Notes: generated from the letters alone by a model not told the origin. Counted from the first letter of the stretch, positions 42,282 through 51,711 are shown. The stretch: 64,000 nucleotides of DNA from Lacrimispora sp. BS-2 (GCF_040207125.1 NZ_CP157940.1:1798001-1862000); one strand, 5' to 3'. A program made the numbers and translations.

Positions 42282-42596
42282 AGAAACCCTCTTTTATGAT
42301 AGTTTATATAGTAAGTTTATTCCCGCATAAATGCCCAGTGCCTGTCTTGTTTTAAATGTTCATGTCTTTTTGTGGAAGAGTCTGTGAAACCACAAAAAGT
42401 TTGATCTTCCTCAAAACATCTTGTTGTATCTATCAGTAAAAAATATAGTAGTATTATTTAAATCAACAAATCATAAAACAATATAAATTTATTCTAAATA
42501 AAGCTTATGTTGTTATAAAATTACCATATATTTTATTAATTTTTTATGATATAATGAATATGCATAGTACAAAAGAAAAGAAAGGTAACAAAAATT
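42282..42596. other. Divergent intergenic region
   Basis: It separates the minus-strand DUF4397 gene from the plus-strand DUF805 gene. A 10-bp hairpin is at 42366-42399 (CTTTTTGTGG/CCACAAAAAG). The DUF805 side is strongly AT-rich, with a TATAAT about 50 bp before the start codon. No gene is visible. Confidence 0.5.
42366..42399. other. Hairpin in divergent region
   Basis: A perfect 10-bp stem with a 14-nt loop in the presumed leader of the DUF4397 gene. Confidence 0.5.
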
Positions 42597-42938
42597 ATGA
42601 ATGAATATGCGGCAATGTGGAAAAATTATTTTAACTTCAAGGAGCGCACAACAGTAAAGGGCTATTGGATGGCTGTATTGTTCAATGTCCTCGTTATATT
42701 ACTATTAGCAGTGCTGGGTAACATTTCGGATATATTAGGATTACTCTCTACTATTTATGGTATTGCAGCCCTGATTCCTGGTATCGCTCTTGGAATACGC
42801 CGGCTTCACGACATTAACAAATCAGGTTTCTGGATACTTATTGCATTTGTTCCCTTTATAGGAGCCATTCTTCTTATCGTCTGGTATTGCTCTCAGAGCG
42901 TTGACGAAGACAATCGTTTTGGTACAGAACAGGTTTAA
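42597..42938 (+). CDS. DUF805 membrane protein
   Basis: 113 residues with the classical DUF805 layout: a short N-terminal amphipathic region (MWKNYFNFKERTTVKGYW), helices at about 25-45, 48-66 and 78-98, the conserved IRRLHDINKSGFW between helices 2 and 3, and a short polar tail. Inner-membrane protein of unknown function, found across bacteria. AAAGGTAAC precedes the ATG. Monocistronic with a strong terminator. Confidence 0.9.
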   Translation: MNEYAAMWKNYFNFKERTTVKGYWMAVLFNVLVILLLAVLGNISDILGLLSTIYGIAALIPGIALGIRRLHDINKSGFWILIAFVPFIGAILLIVWYCSQSVDEDNRFGTEQV

Positions 42939-42965
42939 TTACATATTTTTAGGAAACTATGCATC

Positions 42966-43018
42966 AAAAGGCGCTCCCCTGACAAACGTTTCTTCCTGTC
43001 AGAGGGAGCGCTTTTTTC
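42966..43018 (+). terminator. Terminator of DUF805 gene
   Basis: A long stem GGCGCTCCCCTGACA with TGTCAGAGGGAGCGC, followed by six T. Confidence 0.85.
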
Positions 43019-43067
43019 TTGTAATTTCTTTACAATTCAAAAATCCAAATTTTGTATTTCCCAAAAA

Positions 43068-43094
43068 CAGGCCCGGATGGTTCATCCGGGCCTG
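43068..43094 (-). terminator. Terminator of nifJ
   Basis: CAGGCCCGGATG-AAC-CATCCGGGCCTG followed on the minus strand by TTTTT. Confidence 0.85.
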
Positions 43095-43116
43095 TATCTT
43101 ATTACATGAAGATCAA

Positions 43117-46100
43117 TTAATCATTACCGTATAAGGTAACCAGCTTCTGCAGGTATTCATACCGCTCTTTAGCATCTGCTTCATTCTTTGCAAATAATTC
43201 AGTTGCTCTCTCAGGATTCTTCATAGCCAAGGATGCATAACGAACCTCGCCCTTTAAGAATTCCTGATATCCTTCTAATGCAGGAGCCTTGCTGTCTAAA
43301 GTGAACTTCTTCTCAGCAACAGGATTGTAACGGAAGTTGTTCCAGTAACCGCACTCAACTGCCAGCTTCTCTTCTGTCTGAGCCTTGGACATGCCCTTCT
43401 TGATACCATGGCTGATACATGGAGCATAAGCGATGATCAGAGATGGTCCCGGATATGCCTCTGCCTCAGAGATTGCCTTAACAGTCTGTGCATAATCAGC
43501 ACCCATAGCGATCTGTGCTACATACACATAACCATAGCTCATGGCAATGCTGGCAAGATCTTTCTTTCTTGTTTCTTTACCGCCTGCTGCGAACTGTGCA
43601 ACAGCACCTGTCTTGGTAGACTTTGAAGACTGTCCGCCGGTATTGGAATAGATCTCTGTATCAAATACCATAACGTTAATATCTCTGCCGCTTGCAAGCA
43701 CGTGGTCAACACCGCCGAAGCCGATATCATATGCCCAGCCGTCGCCGCCGAATATCCACTGAGATTTCTTAGCCAGGAAATCCTTGTCCTTAAGGATAGA
43801 CTTGCAGGTATCACACTCAATGCCTTCTAATGCTGCAACTAACTTATCGGTTGCTGAACCATTGGTTGCACCTGTCTCAAAGGTATCCAGGTATTCCTTG
43901 CAGACTGCCTTGATTTCATCAGAAGCCTTTTCGGAATTCATAATCTCTTCAACCTTTGATTTTAAGCCGCCTCTGATGGCAGTCTGAGCCAGCATCATAC
44001 CGTAACCGAATTCAGCATTGTCCTCAAATAAGGAGTTAGCCCATGCAGGACCCTGTCCTTTGGCATTTACGGTATAAGGTGTGGATGGAGAGGAGTTACC
44101 CCAGATGGAGGTACATCCGGTTGCGTTTGCAATATACATTCTGTCACCGAATAACTGGGTGATCAGTTTTGCATAAGGTGTCTCGCCACAGCCTGCACAT
44201 GCTCCTGAGAACTCAAGAAGAGGCTTCTTGAACTGGCTGCCCTTAACGGTATTTTCTTTAAATTTGTCGATAACTTCCTGCTTGATAGGAAGTGTCTGGC
44301 CGAAATCATATACTTTCTGCTTGTCTTCGCAGTTTTCTTCCATGCCAACCATAACAAGAGCCTTCTCGCCCTTCTTTCCTGGACATACGTTTGCGCAGGA
44401 ACCGCAGCCTGTACAGTCAAATGCGGATACAGTCACAGCGAACTGATATCCTGGCATGCCTGTCATTGGAAGAGTCTTCATTTCTTCAGGCTTTCTTGCT
44501 GCTTCTTCCTCAGTCAGAGCCACAGAACGGATAACTGCATGAGGACATACATAGGAACAGAAGTTACACTGGATACAGTTTTCAGGAACCCAGCCAGGAA
44601 TAGTAACTGCAATACCGCGCTTCTCAAATGCAGCAGATCCGGATGGTGTGGAACCATCGACATAATCGCTGAATGCGGATACAGGCAGGGAATTTCCTTC
44701 CTGTGCATTTACCTTGGACTGAATGTTATTAACGAAATCAACAACATCCTTTCTGCCTTCCTTGATAACCTTGTAATCAAGGCCTTCATCCTCGCAGTTT
44801 TTCCAGCTTTCAGGAACATCTACCTTAACAACGCCCTTTGCACCAGCATCGATAGCTGCCCAGTTCTTCATAACGATTTCTTCGCCCTTACGTCCGTAGG
44901 TAGCCTTTGCAGCCGCCTTCATCAGTTCGTTTGCTTTCTCAGAAGGAATGATTCCGGTCAGTTCAAAGAATGCGGACTGAAGGATGGTGTTGATACGTGT
45001 CTGGCCCATACCGGTCTCAATACCGATCTTCACACCGTCGATGGTGTAGAACTTAATGTTGTGGTCAGCGATGAACTTCTTCACCTGCCCTGGTAAATGC
45101 TTCTCAAGACCAGCCGCATCCCATGAACAGTTCAATAAGAAGATTCCGCCGTCAACCAGTTCCTGAACCATGTTGTACTTACGGATATAAGACGGATTGT
45201 GGCATGCCACAAAGTTAGCCTGACGGATCAGATACGTGGATTTGATCGGCTTGTGTCCGAAACGTAAGTGAGACATGGTAACGCCACCGGACTTCTTGGA
45301 GTCATAATCAAAGTAAGCCTGAGCGTACATATCCGTGTTGTCACCGATGATCTTGATGGAGTTCTTGTTGGCACCTACCGTACCATCTGCACCAAGACCC
45401 CAGAACTTACAGTTTGTGGTTCCTTCCGGAGTTGTAACGATTGGTGCGCCTGTCTCAAGAGAGAGATGAGTCACATCATCCACAATACCGATGGTAAACG
45501 GAGTTTTCTCCTTGTTGCCATAAACAGCAACGATCTGAGTTGGTGTGGTGTCCTTGGAACCTAAGCCATAACGTCCGGTTAAGATCTTAACCTGATCGAA
45601 CTTTGTTCCCTTAAGGGCTGCAACAACGTCAAGATATAAAGGCTCGCCTAAGGAACCTGGCTCTTTTGTTCTGTCTAATACGGAAATAGTCTTAACTGTA
45701 TCCGGGATCGCATCAATGAAAGCTTTTGCAGAGAACGGACGGTATAAGCGGACCTTTATCACGCCTACCTTCTTTCCTGCTGCCATCAGATAGTCAATGG
45801 TTTCCTCAATGGTATCGTTTACGGAACCCATGGAAATGATTACATGGTCTGCATCAGCAGCTCCGTAGTAGTTGAATAATTTGTAATCAGTTCCGATCTT
45901 TGCATTAACCTTGTCCATATATTTCTGAACAATTGCAGGCAAAGCGTCATAATATGGGTTGCATGCTTCTCTTGCCTGGAAGAAGATGTCAGGGTTCTGA
46001 GCGGAACCTCTTAACTCCGGATGGTTTGGATTTAATGCACGGCGACGGAATTCGTCAATGGCATCCATACTTACCATCTCTTTTAAATCCTCATAATCCC

Positions 46101-46656
46101 AGGTTTCGATCTTCTGGATCTCATGAGATGTGCGGAAACCGTCGAAGAAGTTGATAAATGGTACTTTGCCCTCGAGTGCTGCCATATGAGCAACCGGAGT
46201 CAAGTCCATAACTTCCTGTACGCTGGATTCGCATAACATAGCGCAGCCTGTCTGACGGCATGCGTATACGTCGGAGTGGTCACCAAAGATAGATAAAGCA
46301 TGGCTTGCAACTGCACGTGCGGATACGTTGATTACACCTGGTAACTGCTCGCCTGCGATTTTATAGAGATTCGGGATCATGAGTAAAAGACCCTGAGAAG
46401 CTGTATAGGTGGTGGTCAACGCACCTGCTGCTAAGGAACCGTGTACTGCACCAGCTGCACCTGCCTCAGACTGCATCTCCGTAATCTGTACTTTCTGACC
46501 AAATATATTGGTTCTTCCGTCTGTCGCCCATTCATCTGTTGCTTCAGCCATGGGTGAAGATGGGGTAATCGGATAGATAGCCGCTACATCAGTAAATGCG
46601 TATGACGCATGAGCTGCTGCATGGTTACCATCCATGGTTTTCATTTTTCTTGCCAT
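43117..46656 (-). CDS. nifJ: Pyruvate:ferredoxin (flavodoxin) oxidoreductase
   Basis: About 1179 residues, a single-chain PFOR with all domains in order: domain I (start KMKTMDGNHAAAHASYAFTD), domain II, the 2-oxoacid oxidoreductase domains, a two-[4Fe-4S] ferredoxin domain (CIQCNFCSYVCPHA and CTGCGSCANVCPGK) and the TPP-binding C-terminus with a proximal-cluster cysteine in GACAGCGETP and the diphosphate motif GDGWAYDIGFGG. It converts pyruvate and CoA to acetyl-CoA, CO2 and reduced ferredoxin, central to clostridial fermentation. The ATG at 46656 has AGGAGG upstream; the longer frame lacks one. Promoter at 46727-46754. Confidence 0.97.
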   Translation of the reverse strand: MARKMKTMDGNHAAAHASYAFTDVAAIYPITPSSPMAEATDEWATDGRTNIFGQKVQITEMQSEAGAAGAVHGSLAAGALTTTYTASQGLLLMIPNLYKIAGEQLPGVINVSARAVASHALSIFGDHSDVYACRQTGCAMLCESSVQEVMDLTPVAHMAALEGKVPFINFFDGFRTSHEIQKIETWDYEDLKEMVSMDAIDEFRRRALNPNHPELRGSAQNPDIFFQAREACNPYYDALPAIVQKYMDKVNAKIGTDYKLFNYYGAADADHVIISMGSVNDTIEETIDYLMAAGKKVGVIKVRLYRPFSAKAFIDAIPDTVKTISVLDRTKEPGSLGEPLYLDVVAALKGTKFDQVKILTGRYGLGSKDTTPTQIVAVYGNKEKTPFTIGIVDDVTHLSLETGAPIVTTPEGTTNCKFWGLGADGTVGANKNSIKIIGDNTDMYAQAYFDYDSKKSGGVTMSHLRFGHKPIKSTYLIRQANFVACHNPSYIRKYNMVQELVDGGIFLLNCSWDAAGLEKHLPGQVKKFIADHNIKFYTIDGVKIGIETGMGQTRINTILQSAFFELTGIIPSEKANELMKAAAKATYGRKGEEIVMKNWAAIDAGAKGVVKVDVPESWKNCEDEGLDYKVIKEGRKDVVDFVNNIQSKVNAQEGNSLPVSAFSDYVDGSTPSGSAAFEKRGIAVTIPGWVPENCIQCNFCSYVCPHAVIRSVALTEEEAARKPEEMKTLPMTGMPGYQFAVTVSAFDCTGCGSCANVCPGKKGEKALVMVGMEENCEDKQKVYDFGQTLPIKQEVIDKFKENTVKGSQFKKPLLEFSGACAGCGETPYAKLITQLFGDRMYIANATGCTSIWGNSSPSTPYTVNAKGQGPAWANSLFEDNAEFGYGMMLAQTAIRGGLKSKVEEIMNSEKASDEIKAVCKEYLDTFETGATNGSATDKLVAALEGIECDTCKSILKDKDFLAKKSQWIFGGDGWAYDIGFGGVDHVLASGRDINVMVFDTEIYSNTGGQSSKSTKTGAVAQFAAGGKETRKKDLASIAMSYGYVYVAQIAMGADYAQTVKAISEAEAYPGPSLIIAYAPCISHGIKKGMSKAQTEEKLAVECGYWNNFRYNPVAEKKFTLDSKAPALEGYQEFLKGEVRYASLAMKNPERATELFAKNEADAKERYEYLQKLVTLYGND

Positions 46657-46726
46657 TCTTGATTTCCTCCTGCAAATGTGAATAATGTATAAATTGGTTC
46701 CCGTATAGGGAAAGTGACCTGACATT

Positions 46727-46754
46727 ATTATAACAATTATTCAACAAATTGCAA
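46727..46754 (-). promoter_or_regulatory. Promoter of nifJ
   Basis: On the minus strand, TTGCAA and TATAAT are separated by 16 bp, about 70 bp upstream of the start codon. Confidence 0.6.
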
Positions 46755-46800
46755 ATATTAAAACAGGAAAATAAAGTATTATTTTCAAAACAATCCGATA

Positions 46801-46834
46801 AAAAGGGACTGGAAAGAATATTCTGTCCAGTCCT
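46801..46834 (-). terminator. Terminator of VanW-family gene
   Basis: GGACTGGA pairs with TCCAGTCC on the minus strand, followed by CTTTTT. Confidence 0.75.
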
Positions 46835-46853
46835 GTCTGATTTTGTGTAGTTT

Positions 46854-48584
46854 TTAATTAAAAGGGTTGGGAGGAATGACATTCTGGCCACCCTCACCGC
46901 CAGCTGCTTCTGTGGTAGAAGATGGTCCCTGAGGCTGGGTAGGCTGGGTTTCCGGTGTTCCCGGCTTTTCACCCGGTCCCTGAGCCCCGCCGGAATTCCC
47001 GGTTGTCTCTTCATTGTGAGGTGCAGTGGTCTCTGTATTTCCCTGGGAACCTGCCCCACTGCTTTCAGGGGCGGAACTTTCCGGATTTGTGGGCGGAATG
47101 ACCACTCCTGACTTGTTCCGCTTGATGGTCGCCGGTTTTCCACGGTACGTACTGTTATGGAAAAACTCATCACTTACCACAACGCCATTCTTCTTGGTAA
47201 CCAGGTTGGTGACCCAACGGCTTCCCTTTGTCTCCGCCTTAACGATTTTTTCTTCAGTAGGCTGAAGCGTCTGGTCTTCCTCGTAGACTGGTGCCGGAGC
47301 ATCTAACTCCGCTGTTTTCTTCGATGTCATGGATAATGTAACGCCTTCCTCCAGAATCGGAATTCCCACAATGGAGATTTTCAGCTTCCGGTCGGCAAAG
47401 CTGCTCCTGATGGCTACGGCAGTGGAAGAATTATTGACGAACTTCATATCAGGTCCGCCGTAGCTTACCATGGCATCCTCACCTGGTGTTACATAAGAAG
47501 GCTCGTAGCTGTGGGCATGGCGCTCAGTCGTCGAAAGACCTGCAAACACCACCGCATTATATAATGTGGAGGACACCTGGCATACGCCTCCGCCTGGCTC
47601 TTCTACTAATTCTCCGTTCAAATATGCGCCTGCCGGACGGTATCCCTTTGCAGGAGAACGCTCCCCTGTGGCTTTATTGAAGGAAAACTCTTCTCCCGGC
47701 TGCAAAATCAGGCCGTTTAAAGCGTTGGAAGCCAGTTCAATATTCTTATTCCTGGCACTGTTAGCCGTGGTGGTTGTTGAATAAGTGCCTATGACCTTAT
47801 ACATTTCCTTTGCCTGGGCCTCGGTTATCTTAGGGGCAACTGCCTTTCCATCCACCTGGATAACTGCCTGGAAATTCTTAGCCTTAAGCTGGGTTAAAAT
47901 GTCTGATGCCAGCTTATCCTGATCAATCACTACTCCGTTCTTCTCTCCGGAATAAACAAATTTCCCGGTATCTTTGTCAAATCCTGATATAGAACCGTTC
48001 TTGGCTGCAACATCCCATTTTCCTGCAATGGCTTTTACCTCTGCCTGAACGTCCTCATCCAGTCCGTCAAAATCGAGTGTATAGCTTTCCTTTGGTTCCC
48101 CTGAATAGATCTCTTCAAGCAGGGGGTCTATCTTTTTGTCCAGCAGATTCTTAAGTTCGTACTGGTCTTCATGATAGGTGACCTTCATCTCCCATGGGTA
48201 CTTCTCTTCAATGGCAGCCCGGGCTTCTTCCCTGGACATGCCGGTGATGGTGATTCCATCCACTTTAACTTCTTTCTGTAATTCCGGCTCTGAAACGGTT
48301 GTGGGATTTACCTCCGTCTCCTTTGCCTTATGGCCTCCAATAAGCTTAACAGCCGCCATAACACAGATAAAAGCAATAACAGCCAAAATGATTCCCAAAA
48401 GTATCTTTGTGATGTTATACTGAGGCCCTTTTTTTCTTCTCTTTCCCCGCCTTTGCTGATAGGAGCCGCCTGTTCTGTAGGCCTGTCCAGTCCTGCGGCT
48501 ATTTTCCGATGCACTTTTGCCGCTTCCATTCCGGGAAGAATAGGCTCTTCCCCCACCTTTTTGTCTGTTATCTATTTGATTCAT
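46854..48584 (-). CDS. VanW/G5 domain membrane-anchored protein
   Basis: 576 residues. A basic, glycine-rich cytoplasmic head (about 1-55) precedes one membrane helix (about 58-82, ILLGIILAVIAFICVMAAVK). Outside, a peptidoglycan-binding-like region (about 105-265) is followed by the VanW domain (about 275-410; LQPGEEFSFNKATGERSPAK, EPGGGVCQVSSTLYNAVV) and a G5 domain (about 440-495). The tail is a Pro/Ser/Thr/Gly-rich linker of about 80 residues. VanW occurs in vancomycin-resistance clusters but also, as here, as a stand-alone cell-wall protein of unknown role. No other van genes are present. Confidence 0.9.
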   Translation of the reverse strand: MNQIDNRQKGGGRAYSSRNGSGKSASENSRRTGQAYRTGGSYQQRRGKRRKKGPQYNITKILLGIILAVIAFICVMAAVKLIGGHKAKETEVNPTTVSEPELQKEVKVDGITITGMSREEARAAIEEKYPWEMKVTYHEDQYELKNLLDKKIDPLLEEIYSGEPKESYTLDFDGLDEDVQAEVKAIAGKWDVAAKNGSISGFDKDTGKFVYSGEKNGVVIDQDKLASDILTQLKAKNFQAVIQVDGKAVAPKITEAQAKEMYKVIGTYSTTTTANSARNKNIELASNALNGLILQPGEEFSFNKATGERSPAKGYRPAGAYLNGELVEEPGGGVCQVSSTLYNAVVFAGLSTTERHAHSYEPSYVTPGEDAMVSYGGPDMKFVNNSSTAVAIRSSFADRKLKISIVGIPILEEGVTLSMTSKKTAELDAPAPVYEEDQTLQPTEEKIVKAETKGSRWVTNLVTKKNGVVVSDEFFHNSTYRGKPATIKRNKSGVVIPPTNPESSAPESSGAGSQGNTETTAPHNEETTGNSGGAQGPGEKPGTPETQPTQPQGPSSTTEAAGGEGGQNVIPPNPFN

Positions 48585-48702
48585 TTACTTCACCTTTTTA
48601 CATGATTTTGTATCTTTACATTGAGTAGTATACCATACTTTGTGGGAAATGCTATTACGATTTTATGAATTTTCTTAATTATTTTTCGCCTTTTTTCAAC
48701 AT

Positions 48703-48731
48703 TTTACAGAATGGAAAAAACATGTTACTAT
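48703..48731 (+). promoter_or_regulatory. Promoter of PHP gene
   Basis: TTTACA and TACTAT with 17-bp spacing, about 36 bp before the ATG. Confidence 0.55.
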
Positions 48732-48766
48732 AGTGTTACCAAACTATTTCATTTTGGAGGTTTTTT

Positions 48767-49621
48767 ATGAAATTTGTCGATTTGCATGTTCATTCCAATG
48801 CTTCGGATGGCACGTTCACTCCCTCTGAAGTAGTAACCCTGGCCGCAGAAAAGGGACTTGCGGCCATTGCACTGACCGATCACGATACCATTGACGGTCT
48901 TTTAGAAGCACAGGCTGCCGCCGCCGGACTTCCAATTGAAATCATTCCTGGAATTGAACTCTCCTGTGTGTACCAGGGAGAAGAAATTCACATTCTGGGG
49001 ATTTATGTCGATCCCACGGACCGGGAATTTATCTCTGAAACGGATGCTCTTAAAGAAATTCGAAAAAAAAGGAATGAAGAAATGATACGCCGCTTCCAAA
49101 ATGCCGGCATTTCCATCACATTAGACGAGGTAATGGCAGGAAATCCTGACACTGTCATAACCCGTGCCCATTTTGCCCGGATCCTTTTTGAAAAGGGCTA
49201 CGTAAAGAACATGGACCAGGCATTTAAAAAATATCTGGACCACAGTGGTCCTTACTGTCCCCGGAAAGAGAAAATCACCCCGGAGCACGCCATGAAAATC
49301 CTTACCCGATGTAAGGCTTCCCCTGTTTTGGCCCATCCATACCAGTATCACCTGGGTGATAAAAGGACGGAGGAGCTGGTCCGCTATTTAAAGGACTTAG
49401 GGCTTCACGGTCTGGAGGTCTACCACTCTTCCAACAATCAGTATGAAAGCGGTAAATTAAGAAAACTGGCAAGGCTTTACGACCTTTTTCCCACAGGCGG
49501 CTCTGATTTTCATGGGAGCAACAAGCCTGATATCAGCTTAGGAGTCGGACGGGGAGGCCTTCGGGTAACCGCGCTTCTTCTTGACGACATTAAAAGGATA
49601 CGGCGGGAGAAGGGTCTTTGA
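48767..49621 (+). CDS. PHP-domain phosphoesterase
   Basis: 284 residues of the PHP superfamily, TrpH/YciV (RNase AM) branch. Metal ligands are visible in DLHVHSNASDGTFTPSEVV, LTDHDTIDGL, the glutamate of IPGIELSCVY, RAHFARIL, LAHPYQYH and the final GSDFHGSNK. Family members hydrolyse 3',5'-bisphosphonucleosides and trim short 5' RNA ends. GGAGG precedes the ATG. It stands alone, convergent with hemB, with only about 24 bp between the stop codons. Confidence 0.9.
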   Translation: MKFVDLHVHSNASDGTFTPSEVVTLAAEKGLAAIALTDHDTIDGLLEAQAAAAGLPIEIIPGIELSCVYQGEEIHILGIYVDPTDREFISETDALKEIRKKRNEEMIRRFQNAGISITLDEVMAGNPDTVITRAHFARILFEKGYVKNMDQAFKKYLDHSGPYCPRKEKITPEHAMKILTRCKASPVLAHPYQYHLGDKRTEELVRYLKDLGLHGLEVYHSSNNQYESGKLRKLARLYDLFPTGGSDFHGSNKPDISLGVGRGGLRVTALLLDDIKRIRREKGL

Positions 49622-49645
49622 CCCCTTCCAGGCCGTCGGCTTCCA

Positions 49646-50635
49646 TCAGCCGATTTTTCCCTCGTCCATAAAACGGGCAAGCTCTATTGCGTAATATGTA
49701 ATAAGGATATCCGCGCCTGCACGGTATATACTCACCGCCGACTCGCATATAATCTTTTCTTCGTCAATAAAACCGGCTTTGGAAGCCGCTTTTATCATGG
49801 CATATTCACCGCTTACGCTGTATGCTGCCACAGGAAGGTCATGGCGGTCCGCCACTTCCCTTATGATATCCAGATAAGAAAGAGCAGGCTTTACCATTAC
49901 GATGTCAGCACCTTCCGCCACATCTAACTCCACTTCCCTTAACGCTTCTTTCCTGTTATGGTAATCCATCTGATAGCTTTTCCGGTCTCCAAAAGACGGG
50001 GCAGACCCGGCGGCCTCCCTGAATGGTCCGTAAAATGCGGAGGAATATTTGGCTGAATAAGCCATGATCGGCACATTCACAAAGCCTGCCTCATCAAGGG
50101 CCTGTCTCATGGAACCGATCCTGCCATCCATCATGTCGGAAGGGGCCACCATATGAGCTCCTGCTTTTACATGGGATAGGGCTATCATGTTCAAATATTC
50201 CAGGGTCTTGTCATTATCAACCGATTCTCCGTCAAGGATTCCACAGTGTCCATGGGATGTATATTCACACATGCACACATCCGTAACAATGTATACCATA
50301 GGATAATGTTCCCTGATAAAGCGGATGGCGCGCTGTACGATTCCCTCTTCATCATATGCCTGGCTTCCACAGGCGTCTTTATGAGCCGGGATTCCAAACA
50401 AAAGGATTTTTTCCACACCGGCCTTTACCAGCCGGTCCATAATCTGAGGGAGCCGGTCCACGCTGTAGCGGTATTGGCCTTCCATGGAAGGGATTTCTTC
50501 CACAATTTCTTTTCCATCCACCACAAACAGAGGATAAATAAGAGATTCCTTTGAAACTCTGGTTTCCCGTACCATCTTTCTCAAGGTATCTGATGCTCTT
50601 AATCTTCTGGGTCTGTATATCAAATCCATATCCAA
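49646..50635 (-). CDS. hemB: Delta-aminolevulinic acid dehydratase (porphobilinogen synthase)
   Basis: 329 residues. It condenses two 5-aminolevulinate molecules to porphobilinogen. The two Schiff-base lysines are visible in MAYSAKYSSAFYGPFR and MVKPALSYLD, and the zinc-site cysteines in DVCMCEYTSHGHCG, so it is a Zn-dependent enzyme. Other tetrapyrrole genes (hemA, hemC, hemL, cobalamin genes) are not in the window, so hemB is isolated here. The leader carries copy 2 of a hairpin repeat also found before rlmD, which may link their expression. Promoter at 50761-50788. Confidence 0.95.
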   Translation of the reverse strand: MDMDLIYRPRRLRASDTLRKMVRETRVSKESLIYPLFVVDGKEIVEEIPSMEGQYRYSVDRLPQIMDRLVKAGVEKILLFGIPAHKDACGSQAYDEEGIVQRAIRFIREHYPMVYIVTDVCMCEYTSHGHCGILDGESVDNDKTLEYLNMIALSHVKAGAHMVAPSDMMDGRIGSMRQALDEAGFVNVPIMAYSAKYSSAFYGPFREAAGSAPSFGDRKSYQMDYHNRKEALREVELDVAEGADIVMVKPALSYLDIIREVADRHDLPVAAYSVSGEYAMIKAASKAGFIDEEKIICESAVSIYRAGADILITYYAIELARFMDEGKIG

Positions 50636-50648
50636 TCAATCCCTCCAT

Positions 50649-50708
50649 TTTATTTCTGCTGGCAATGATCCAGGCGCAAAAATGCCTGTATTCCTGCATC
50701 TGGTAAAT
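50649..50708 (-). repeat. Hairpin leader repeat, copy 2 (upstream of hemB)
   Basis: It matches 4198-4263 over about 60 bp. The stem CCAG-AT-GCAGGAAT-loop-ATTTTTGC-GC-CTGG (50670-50703) keeps its pairing through G-T wobbles where the rlmD copy has G-C. GCAGAAATAAAA lies directly before GGAGGG. Confidence 0.6.
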
Positions 50709-50760
50709 GCTGCTGGGGGCAAATATCCTGTCGTTTCCTGCGAGATTTTGACCCTGTCCT

Positions 50761-50788
50761 ATTATACACCCTCTCAAAGAAGATTCAA
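50761..50788 (-). promoter_or_regulatory. Promoter of hemB
   Basis: On the minus strand, TTGAAT and TATAAT are separated by 16 bp, giving a leader of about 120 nt that contains the hairpin repeat. Confidence 0.6.
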
Positions 50789-50795
50789 GTAATTC

Positions 50796-50824
50796 TTGCA
50801 GCAATGGAAAAGATTGCTTATAAT
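50796..50824 (+). promoter_or_regulatory. Promoter of the 84-residue protein gene
   Basis: TTGCAG and TATAAT with 17-bp spacing, back to back with the hemB promoter. Confidence 0.6.
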
Positions 50825-50864
50825 AGTATTCATATAAAATGAATCAGAAACGAGGTACTGCTTT

Positions 50865-51119
50865 ATGGAAGAATTCTATCAGGCAATCGAAGGAACCATC
50901 CGCATGACAGGCTATAAAGGCCCGGTGGACGGAAAAGAAATCTACAACGAGATCAGCGACGAAATTGAGGACAAGGAACCGGGAGCCTATGTATTTATGT
51001 CTAAGAAAACGGATGACACTTTTTTCGAATACAAAATACAGATTTTCGAGGACCAGTTTAATTTAAGTGCCATTGACATCCACACTCCTGATCAGGTTTA
51101 CCACGCAGACTTTGATTAA
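50865..51119 (+). CDS. Small protein of unknown function (84 aa)
   Basis: Acidic, soluble, with alternating strand and helix pattern (YQAIEGTIRMTGYKGPVDGK, AYVFMSKKTDDTFFEYKIQI). No membrane segment and no family recognised. It has a good promoter and GAGG upstream of the ATG, so it is very probably real. Its 3' end overlaps by a few bases the end of a decayed convergent peptidase gene. Confidence 0.7.
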   Translation: MEEFYQAIEGTIRMTGYKGPVDGKEIYNEISDEIEDKEPGAYVFMSKKTDDTFFEYKIQIFEDQFNLSAIDIHTPDQVYHADFD

Positions 51120-51628
51120 GGCTGCCCTTTAGAAAGCCACAGGTCCGTCAGGGAATGTACCACATTACCTTTGCAGCTTGTGGTTGTTTTTGCCATGGCA
51201 AGAGAATTGAGGACCGCTTCCTCCGTCGCTTCTGCCGCAGCCGTGAAAGCCGTCTCCAGAGCACTTTCTTTTAGAATGCGGATGGAAAGCAGTTCTTTTT
51301 CTGCCTGTTCTGGAAAGCCCTACACCGGCCCGCTTTATAATTCTCTTTAACTGACGGTCTGAGACAGGAAGTTCCGTAGCTATGACGGTCATGATAGAGC
51401 CTCTGTCCAGAACCTGCGGCTCTGTTATCCGGGCAATTTCCTCTCCAACAGTCCGTCCGCCTATCATCAGGTTCTCGGTGCTTCCATCTGAATCAGTCCC
51501 TGGCTTTTGCCAAAACCATTATGAATATAAGCCGCTGCCACCAGAACGCCTTCCACATCCGTGATTTTATCAAGGGGTCCCGGAGCCAGTCTACCCGTAA
51601 TGATGCCATATTCCCGTATCCTCTTCAT
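51116..51628 (-). pseudogene. P1-family peptidase (DmpA-like), internally deleted
   Basis: The true start is intact (MKRIREYGIITGRLAPGPLD with GGGAG upstream). Then GVLV joins directly to AAAYIHNGFGKSQGLIQ, about 40 residues being lost. The frame stops, and a second frame resumes at TVGEEIARITEPQVLDRGS through VGLSRTG, and a third encodes the C-terminus (LETAFTAAAEATEEAVLNSL). Most of the catalytic middle, including the autoprocessing site region, is missing. P1 peptidases (L-aminopeptidase/D-esterase) are about 320-350 residues, whereas only about 150 codons' worth remain here. Confidence 0.8.
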
Positions 51629-51711
51629 GATCCTATTCTCCCTTTTCACATTTATGTTCTTATTATACATAATAAACAGTAGTTTGACTTCCTTTTCTTG
51701 TTTTTTCCATA

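Noticed and set aside
46656..46725. Longer start for nifJ at 46725
   Set aside because: It overlaps the probable promoter. The family normally begins near KMKTMDGNHAAAH, and AGGAGG lies before 46656.
46854..48584. Vancomycin-resistance cluster around the VanW-domain gene
   Set aside because: No vanA/B/H/X/Y/R/S homologues are nearby. VanW-G5 proteins are common stand-alone cell-wall proteins in clostridia.
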